Assembly: GCA_023264755.1 (NCBI GenBank) | Contig: JAHFVB010000106.1 | Span: 1-11,030 of the forward strand | DNA length: 11,030 bases | Direction: 5' to 3' | From: Mycobacterium sp. | Lineage (GTDB): Bacteria > Actinomycetota > Actinomycetes > Mycobacteriales > Mycobacteriaceae | Shown here: positions 7,577 to 11,030 of the stretch, piece by piece | Numbering within the stretch: position 1 is the stretch's first letter | Layout of the letters: each line of letters starts with the position of its first letter | Position numbers and translations under genes: made by a program | Notes under the pieces: generated by a model | Told to the model about the DNA's origin: nothing | Databases searched by the model: none | What the model saw: the letters and a program-made list of their open reading frames with translations, nothing else

Positions 7577-7612
7577 CGGACGCCCGCCCCGAGCGGCCGT
7601 CCGCCTCGTTTT
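7577..7612 (+). terminator. Terminator-like hairpin after modC
   Basis: Arms 7577-7587 (CGGACGCCCGC) and 7593-7603 (GCGGCCGTCCG) pair at 10 of 11 positions with a CCCGA loop and one C-C mismatch. CCTCG and a TTTT (7609-7612) follow. It begins 37 nt after the modC stop, so it probably ends the modBC transcript before apa. Confidence 0.5.
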
Positions 7613-7633
7613 GCTGCCAGCAACTGCCCGAGT

Positions 7634-7660
7634 ATTGCCATAGCTGGCCTTATCGGCAAT
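7634..7660. repeat. Inverted repeat upstream of apa
   Basis: ATTGCC (7634-7639) and GGCAAT (7655-7660) form 6-bp inverted arms 15 nt apart in the modC-apa intergenic region, about 75 nt before the apa start. It could be an operator or incidental. Confidence 0.25.
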
Positions 7661-7700
7661 CAGCAAAGTCACAGTTTGACACTCTAAGAGCAACTCACAC

Positions 7701-7728
7701 TTGCGTCACGGCGGTAACACGGTAGTTT
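7701..7728 (+). promoter_or_regulatory. Leaderless promoter of apa
   Basis: TTGCGT (7701-7706) and TAGTTT (7723-7728) form a -35/-10 pair with a 16-nt spacer. The -10 ends 7 nt before the apa ATG at 7736, so transcription is expected to start at the A of the start codon, and no Shine-Dalgarno sequence is present. Within the spacer region two direct half-sites, GTCAC (7705-7709) and GTAAC (7714-7718), lie 9 bp apart and loosely resemble MtrA-type sites; this last point is speculative. Confidence 0.55.
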
Positions 7729-7735
7729 CTTCCCC

Positions 7736-8653
7736 ATGCAGCACCCGGATGTACGTGGCCGACGCCCCAAGCGCCTCTTGAAATCGTTGGCGGTCGCCGC
7801 CGTGGCGGGCGCCACCACCGTCTCGCTGGCGTTCCCTGGCGGGGTCGCACTCGCCGACCCCGAACCCGCGCCGCCGCCCGCACCCGTCCAACCGCTGCCG
7901 GCCGCGCCGCCCCCACCTGATCCGAACGCGCCCCCGCCAGACCCCAACGCGCCGCCGCCGGATCCGAACGCGGTACCCGCACCGCCACCGGAGCCGGGGC
8001 GGATCAACAATGCCCCCGGCAATTTCAGCTACGTGCTGCCGGGCGGCTGGAAGTTGTCCGACAACACCAACCTGTCCTACGGGCAGGCGCTCTTGACCAA
8101 GGTCCCGGCTGCCGGAACGGAGCAGGCTCCGACCGACACCAGCGTGTTGCTCGGTCGCCTCGACCTCAAGCTGTTCGCCGGCGCCGAGACGGACGACGCC
8201 AAGGCGGCCACCCGGCTCGCGTCGGACATGGGCGAGTTCTTCATGCCGTTCGCGGGCACGCGAATCGACCAACAGGCCGGCCCACTGAACGCCGCGGGCC
8301 TGCCTGGAGCGTTCTCGTCGTACACCGTGAAGTTCACCGATACCACCAAGCCCGACGGACAAATCTGGGCCGGAGTGGTCGGGGACGCGCCTGCGCCCGG
8401 CACGCCGCGCGGTCAACGGGCCCCCGAGCGCTGGTTCGTGGTGTGGCTCGGCTCGGCCACCAACCCCGTGGACAAGGTGGCGGCCACCACGCTGGCTCAG
8501 TCGATCCGTCCGTGGACGCCGCCGCCCCCGCCGGATGCTCCTCCGCCAGACCCGAACGCGCCGCCAACGCCGGTTGCGCCAGGGCAGCGCCCCGAGGTGG
8601 GCGTCCCGGTGCCGGTCCAGAACGCGCCGCCGGGGATGACCCCGGGGGGCTGA
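7736..8653 (+). CDS. apa: Alanine/proline-rich secreted antigen Apa (fibronectin attachment protein family)
   Basis: This 305-residue exported protein matches M. tuberculosis Apa (45/47-kDa antigen, also called ModD or FAP; Rv1860, 325 aa). A basic N-terminus and hydrophobic core form a signal peptide with predicted cleavage after ALA at residue 40; the mature protein then begins DPEPAPPPAP, as in the known antigen. A Pro-rich segment with three DPNA-containing repeats runs to about residue 88. A folded central domain follows (GNFSYVLPGGW through SDMGEFFMPF), then the RWFVVWLG segment characteristic of the fibronectin-attachment family, and a second Pro-rich tail. In M. tuberculosis Apa is O-mannosylated; the Pro/Ala/Thr-rich ends here could be glycosylated too, but that is inference. 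The start ATG 7736 is supported by the leaderless promoter spacing. Despite the name ModD no molybdate role is evident. Confidence 0.93.
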   Translation: MQHPDVRGRRPKRLLKSLAVAAVAGATTVSLAFPGGVALADPEPAPPPAPVQPLPAAPPPPDPNAPPPDPNAPPPDPNAVPAPPPEPGRINNAPGNFSYVLPGGWKLSDNTNLSYGQALLTKVPAAGTEQAPTDTSVLLGRLDLKLFAGAETDDAKAATRLASDMGEFFMPFAGTRIDQQAGPLNAAGLPGAFSSYTVKFTDTTKPDGQIWAGVVGDAPAPGTPRGQRAPERWFVVWLGSATNPVDKVAATTLAQSIRPWTPPPPPDAPPPDPNAPPTPVAPGQRPEVGVPVPVQNAPPGMTPGG

Positions 8654-8664
8654 CGGGCGGATCC

Positions 8665-8739
8665 GTCGGGTGCTGGCTACCTAGGCCACGTCGGGTGCTG
8701 GCTACCTAGGCCACGTCGGGTGCTGGCTACCTAGGCCAC
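8665..8739. repeat. Perfect 25-bp x 3 tandem repeat (minisatellite)
   Basis: Three identical 25-bp units lie at 8665-8689, 8690-8714 and 8715-8739. Each begins GTCGGGTGCTGG, contains the palindrome CCTAGG and ends GGCCAC. The array starts 11 nt after the apa stop; copy 3 overlaps the convergent DUF2235 gene and contains its last codons and TAG stop. Inside each unit TGGC and GCCA can form a weak 4-bp stem. Perfect identity indicates recent expansion. Confidence 0.97.
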
Positions 8740-9746
8740 TCGGGGTCGGCCCACGAGTTCCTGGGCAACCGACCCCGGGCGTAGTGGGGGTCGTCGGCGA
8801 TTCGCCGTCGGGCGCTGAGGTGGATTTTCGCGTCAGCGGGGACGGGGCGCCGGCGGTGGGCCAATAACGTCCAGTACCAACCCCCGGGATGCATGATGCC
8901 GGTGGCGTGCTGCTCGGTGACCGAGGGCAGCGGCCGGTCGGCACGTACCAGAAGTCCCGCCGCCAGCGCGCCGTCGACGACCCACTCGAGAGCGACGTCG
9001 CTCAGCCGCGGCTCCTCGAGGAAGCCGCCTCCGATATCGGAGTGCGTGCCCGGAAACCACACCTCCTCGACCGCCTGCTGACACGGGGCGACGAGGAACT
9101 CCTGGAACGGGCGGCGCTCCTCGTCGACGGCGACCGCATGACGACCGGCGGTGATGTTGGGCAAAGTCCGTGTGTAGGGCCATTCCATGCTGCGACGGAG
9201 CGCACCGGGAGCGCGGACGGTATCCCAGAGTCCGAGGTAGGTGACCGGCACCCAGTAGTGGCCGTCGACTTCTTGGGAAGCGGCCGCGGCGAACCGCTCG
9301 GTTCGGAGAAAGTCGTCGTAGGTCCATTTCGGCTTCCGGCGTGCGTAGTTGCTCACCGCGTAGGTGGCCAGGTGCTCCGAGCCCGGTCGCAGCAGGCCGG
9401 TCATGTTGAGCAGCCCGGTCAGCGCGCGGGCGCAGTACCCACCCCGGCCGAAGCCGAAGATGAAGAGTTCGTCTCCCGGCTTCCAGTGCTCGATGAGAAA
9501 GGTGTAAGCCGCTTCCAGGTTGGTCCGCAGGCCTGCACCGAACGTCGACCCGACCAGGCTCGAGACTCGTCGCGCCGTCGGGGTGCCAGCAACTGCCGGG
9601 GACTGGGTCCCGACACCCGGGTCGTAGTAGGTCAGCTGTCGGCCCGGGACGTTCTCCAGGCTCCGAAAGAGTTGAATGACGTTGGTGTCGCCGCGCGTCT
9701 GCACGTCCCCGTCGGCGTCGTCGAGGCAAATGACCATTCGCGTCAT
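8727..9746 (-). CDS. DUF2235 (Tle1-like alpha/beta hydrolase) protein with altered nucleophile
   Basis: This 339-residue protein has the layout of the DUF2235 family, which includes T6SS phospholipase effectors (Tle1) and many uncharacterised actinobacterial proteins. Visible family blocks are TNVIQLFRSL (about 21-30), YYDPGVGT (about 40-47), FIFGFGRGGYCARALTGLL (about 95-113), YLGLWDTVRAPG (about 170-181) and VWFPGTHSDIGGGF (about 229-242). The nucleophile elbow normally reads GFSRG; here it is GFGRG, with Gly100 (GGC, nt 9447-9449) replacing the catalytic Ser. The Asp in LWDTV and His in THSDIGGG remain. The usual N-terminal DGTWN motif is also changed (CLDDADGD). I chose ATG 9746, 6 nt after a GGGGGG run; GTG 9770 and ATG 9737 are alternatives. 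There is no signal peptide. Function is unknown; it may be a pseudoenzyme. Confidence 0.82.
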   Translation of the reverse strand: MTRMVICLDDADGDVQTRGDTNVIQLFRSLENVPGRQLTYYDPGVGTQSPAVAGTPTARRVSSLVGSTFGAGLRTNLEAAYTFLIEHWKPGDELFIFGFGRGGYCARALTGLLNMTGLLRPGSEHLATYAVSNYARRKPKWTYDDFLRTERFAAAASQEVDGHYWVPVTYLGLWDTVRAPGALRRSMEWPYTRTLPNITAGRHAVAVDEERRPFQEFLVAPCQQAVEEVWFPGTHSDIGGGFLEEPRLSDVALEWVVDGALAAGLLVRADRPLPSVTEQHATGIMHPGGWYWTLLAHRRRPVPADAKIHLSARRRIADDPHYARGRLPRNSWADPEWPR

Positions 9747-9848
9747 CGCAACCCCCCAACGCGACCGCACGCTGCGTTCTGCCCGCCCAGTTAGCAGGCC
9801 TCCCGCTGGCTCACTTCCACAGTGTGTAACGACGTTGCTAAAGGGGTG

Positions 9849-9864
9849 CTAGTCGATCTACTAG
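9849..9864. promoter_or_regulatory. 16-bp palindrome, candidate operator
   Basis: CTAGT-C-GATC-T-ACTAG is symmetric except for one base pair. It lies about 103 nt upstream of the DUF2235 start codon in the A/T-rich stretch. It is next to an A-run on the + strand, and on neither strand is it followed by a T-run, so it is not an intrinsic terminator. Confidence 0.3.
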
Positions 9865-9997
9865 GAAAAAGCGCACAGAAATTCACATCTAGCGAAATCG
9901 CCACGAACCCGGGCCCGGCGGCGGATGCTCGGGGGTCGGGTCCGGCCAGTGACACGTTCGCTGGAAGCCGTTCGCCACTCGACAGAACGAGCAACGA

Positions 9998-10012
9998 CCG
10001 CGGACGCCGCGG
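9998..10012 (-). terminator. Hairpin after the GlsB-family gene
   Basis: CCGCGG (9998-10003) and CCGCGG (10007-10012) form a 6-bp stem with a 3-nt loop, 14 nt past the TAA stop of the small membrane protein gene on the - strand. It is followed by TCGTTGCTCGTTCT with only scattered Ts, so termination is plausible but not certain. Confidence 0.35.
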
Positions 10013-10026
10013 CGAACGCGTGGGGG

Positions 10027-10302
10027 TTAGCGCCTGCTGCTCTTGCGGACGAAGCCGTACAGCACCAGCAAGATCACCGCGCCGACCAGCGCACCCAAGA
10101 ACGAATGCTTGATCGGCGGGGTCAGGTCGAACTGGTGCGGCGGGAAGACGAGGCTGCCGAGGGTGCCGCCCACCCAGCCGCCGATGATGCCCAACAAGGC
10201 GGTTGCGATGATCCCCATGTCTTGGCGGCCGGGCACGAGCAAGCGTGCGACGAAACCCACGATGAGCCCGAGGACAATCATCCAAACGATGTGCAAGATC
10301 AC
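10027..10302 (-). CDS. GlsB/YeaQ/YmgE-family small stress-associated membrane protein
   Basis: This is a 91-residue inner-membrane protein of the transglycosylase-associated family. It has three hydrophobic segments: about residues 3-22, 29-52 (containing LLGIIGGWVGGTLG, the glycine-rich family signature) and 66-86. A short basic tail (RKSSRR) follows. Members are often induced by stress in other bacteria; their biochemical role is not established and the family name does not imply transglycosylase activity. The start is GTG 10302, which is needed for the first membrane segment (the next ATG, 10281, would cut it); GAG lies about 9 nt upstream, a weak ribosome site. A TATTCT -10 candidate lies upstream. 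Confidence 0.82.
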   Translation of the reverse strand: MILHIVWMIVLGLIVGFVARLLVPGRQDMGIIATALLGIIGGWVGGTLGSLVFPPHQFDLTPPIKHSFLGALVGAVILLVLYGFVRKSSRR

Positions 10303-10334
10303 GTCGAGCTCGTTTGTGTCGCCAGCCTGGTAGC

Positions 10335-10340
10335 AGAATA
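10335..10340 (-). promoter_or_regulatory. Candidate -10 of the GlsB-family gene
   Basis: On the - strand TATTCT fits a TANNNT -10 box about 32 nt before the GTG start, implying a leader of roughly 25 nt. No -35 was recognised. Confidence 0.3.
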
Positions 10341-10345
10341 ACTGC

Positions 10346-10367
10346 GCGCCCGGCGGCGGGAGGGCGC
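10346..10367 (-). terminator. Hairpin after the 163-aa gene
   Basis: GCGCCC (10346-10351) and GGGCGC (10362-10367) form a 6-bp GC stem with a 10-nt loop, starting 7 nt after the TGA stop of the 163-aa gene on the - strand. The following GCAGTTATTCT is T-containing but not a classical U-run, and it also holds the next gene's -10 candidate. Confidence 0.35.
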
Positions 10368-10374
10368 CGCGCCG

Positions 10375-10866
10375 TCACAGCGCGGCGAGTACCCCGCGCA
10401 GCGCCGCGTTGAGACTGCCCGAGCCGGACCGGTACAGCGGACCGCGTCCATCGGACAACAGCATTCGCAGTCGCGCCATGCCGCGCACCCGGATCCCGCG
10501 GGGCTCCTCGAGTCTGCCGATCAGGTCGTCGATGATCCCGGCCGCGTGGTTCACGGCCTCGCGACGGACGGGAACCCGCGGACGTCCCCAGCCACTTGCG
10601 TCGGCGGTGGCGTCGGCGAGCACCAGTCGCAGGGCCCGAGCGAGCTGGTCGCGCTCTTGCGCGCTTGCCAATCGCAAGCAGTGCAGCGCCAGGGCGGTCC
10701 CCGGTAGCGGATTCTCGCCAGCCTCCAGAGCGTGGTCGTAGCGGGCGGCGAAGATGCGCGCGCTGAGTCGAGCCCACCATCCGGGGGGTGTGTGAAGCGC
10801 GCGCGGTCGGGGTGGTGCGTTGAGTTCGCGACCGATCGGGTCGGTCCACATGGGATGCGGTGACAT
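10375..10866 (-). CDS. Hypothetical protein, 163 aa, probably repressor-controlled
   Basis: I do not recognise this protein. It is Arg/Ala/Leu-rich and largely helical in appearance: PGWWARLSARIFAARYD near residues 28-44, a middle stretch of amphipathic character (ERDQLARALRLVLADA), then HAAGIIDDLIGRLEEP. There is no signal peptide or membrane segment. The start is ATG 10866 (MSPHPMWTDP) because GAAGGAA lies 10 nt upstream; TTG 10905 would add 13 Arg-rich residues and is disfavoured. The stop TGA is at 10375-10377. Its promoter region is shared with the divergent gene at 10987 and contains a palindrome in the -35/-10 spacer, so it is probably the target of that regulator. It is a real coding region judging by length, ribosome site and promoter, but function is unknown. 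Confidence 0.7.
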   Translation of the reverse strand: MSPHPMWTDPIGRELNAPPRPRALHTPPGWWARLSARIFAARYDHALEAGENPLPGTALALHCLRLASAQERDQLARALRLVLADATADASGWGRPRVPVRREAVNHAAGIIDDLIGRLEEPRGIRVRGMARLRMLLSDGRGPLYRSGSGSLNAALRGVLAAL

Positions 10867-10920
10867 GAGCTGTCGGTTCCTTCGTCGTCGATTCGAGGTC
10901 GCCAAACGTGACCGACTATG

Positions 10921-10949
10921 ACGCTATACCGGTCACGATGACCAGTCAA
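10921..10949 (-). promoter_or_regulatory. Promoter of the 163-aa gene
   Basis: On the - strand TTGACT (10944-10949) and TAGCGT (10921-10926) form a -35/-10 pair with an ideal 17-nt spacer. The predicted start near 10914 gives a leader of about 48 nt carrying the GAAGGAA ribosome site. Confidence 0.6.
10928..10946. promoter_or_regulatory. Palindromic operator in the -35/-10 spacer
   Basis: ACCGGTCA-CGA-TGACCAGT has 8-bp arms matching at 7 of 8 positions with a 3-bp centre, a typical layout for a TetR-type dimer site. It covers most of the spacer and part of the -35 of the - strand promoter, so binding should block transcription of the 163-aa gene. Confidence 0.6.
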
Positions 10950-10974
10950 TCGGATATACCGGTCACGTTGGGGT

Positions 10975-10980
10975 TAGAGT
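10975..10980 (+). promoter_or_regulatory. -10 element for leaderless transcript of the right-edge gene
   Basis: TAGAGT fits TANNNT and ends 6 nt before ATG 10987, the leaderless spacing also seen before the modB leader ORF. No Shine-Dalgarno sequence precedes the ATG. The second TATACCGGTCACG copy lies 7 bp upstream, suggesting autoregulation. Confidence 0.45.
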
Positions 10981-10986
10981 GGTGCC

Positions 10987-11030
10987 ATGTCGAGCGCAGC
11001 CCACTGGACCGGGGACACGGAGACCAAACC
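10987..11030 (+). CDS. 5' end of a divergent gene, possibly a TetR-family regulator (cut by window edge)
   Basis: ATG 10987 opens a frame reading MSSAAHWTGDTETK to the window end. This hydrophilic start resembles the flexible N-terminal extension before the DNA-binding domain of TetR-type regulators, but no helix-turn-helix is visible in 14 residues. The assignment rests mainly on context: divergent orientation, a leaderless -10 box, and palindromic operator sites in the shared 120-bp intergenic region. Any other gene class remains possible. Confidence 0.45.
   Translation, partial: MSSAAHWTGDTETK

Larger units (their letters stand above)
9747..10026. other. 280-bp gene-free region upstream of the DUF2235 gene
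   Basis: No convincing gene was found. About 9820-9905 is clearly richer in A and T than its surroundings and contains a 16-bp near-perfect palindrome, CTAGTCGATCTACTAG (9849-9864). This is probably the regulatory region of the DUF2235 gene, although no -10/-35 pair could be assigned. The right side holds inverted repeats next to the GlsB-family gene's end, listed separately. Confidence 0.5.
10907..10967. repeat. Cluster of CGGTCACG operator half-sites
   Basis: The octamer occurs inverted at 10907-10914 (CGTGACCG) and direct at 10930-10937 and 10960-10967. The last two are part of an exact 13-mer TATACCGGTCACG (10925-10937 and 10955-10967), spaced exactly 30 bp apart, near three helical turns. 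Confidence 0.85.

Noticed and set aside
8665..8739. The 25-bp repeats as a CRISPR array
   Set aside because: The units abut directly with no unique spacers, so this is a tandem repeat and not CRISPR.
8889..9794. A 301-codon + strand open frame opposite the DUF2235 gene
   Set aside because: No recognisable motif, and the - strand frame carries several conserved DUF2235 blocks.
9822..10112. A possible 96-codon + strand gene in the 280-bp gap
   Set aside because: It runs into the antisense of the GlsB-family gene, becomes Arg/Ser-rich, has no ribosome site, and its first part covers the palindrome region. A very short real gene cannot be fully excluded.

Overview
The window is high-GC actinobacterial DNA and almost certainly comes from a Mycobacterium or Mycolicibacterium chromosome. 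The gene order ureG-ureD / ndh / F420-type oxidoreductase / SDR / mod transporter / apa matches the Mycobacterium tuberculosis Rv1852-Rv1860 neighbourhood, and the encoded proteins look strongly similar to those products from memory. It differs from that reference in an extra oxidoreductase paralogue, the absence of modA, and a different right-hand end, which suggests another species, probably an environmental one.

Left part (1-2712): the tail of a urease operon, ureG (cut by the window edge) then ureD on the + strand, converges with ndh, the type II NADH:quinone dehydrogenase, on the - strand. Middle left (2813-5503): three - strand genes read SDR -> LLM paralogue A -> LLM paralogue B. The two LLM genes are a tandem duplication joined by a 4-nt GTGA overlap. 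The SDR-like protein lacks the usual catalytic Tyr.

Middle (5546-8653): divergent from the SDR gene lies a molybdate ABC transporter remnant or variant, modB (permease) and modC (ATPase), without modA. modB is preceded by a probable leaderless 8-codon leader ORF whose stop overlaps its start. modC carries a 15-bp in-frame triplication. A terminator-like hairpin then separates modC from apa, a secreted Ala/Pro-rich fibronectin-attachment-type antigen with what looks like a leaderless promoter.

Right part (8665-11030): a perfect 3 x 25-bp tandem repeat lies between apa and a convergent DUF2235 hydrolase-like gene, overlapping the latter's stop codon. In that protein the nucleophile-elbow Ser is Gly. 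A 280-bp gene-free stretch follows, then a small GlsB/YeaQ-type membrane protein and an unrecognised 163-aa gene, both - strand. At the right edge a divergent gene, plausibly a TetR-type regulator, starts on the + strand. The intervening 120 bp holds a promoter for the 163-aa gene with a palindromic operator in its -35/-10 spacer.

Functionally the window mixes nickel enzyme maturation (urease), respiration (Ndh), F420/SDR redox enzymes, molybdate import, a surface antigen and a small regulated module of unknown role. No mobile element, CRISPR array, tRNA or rRNA was recognised.
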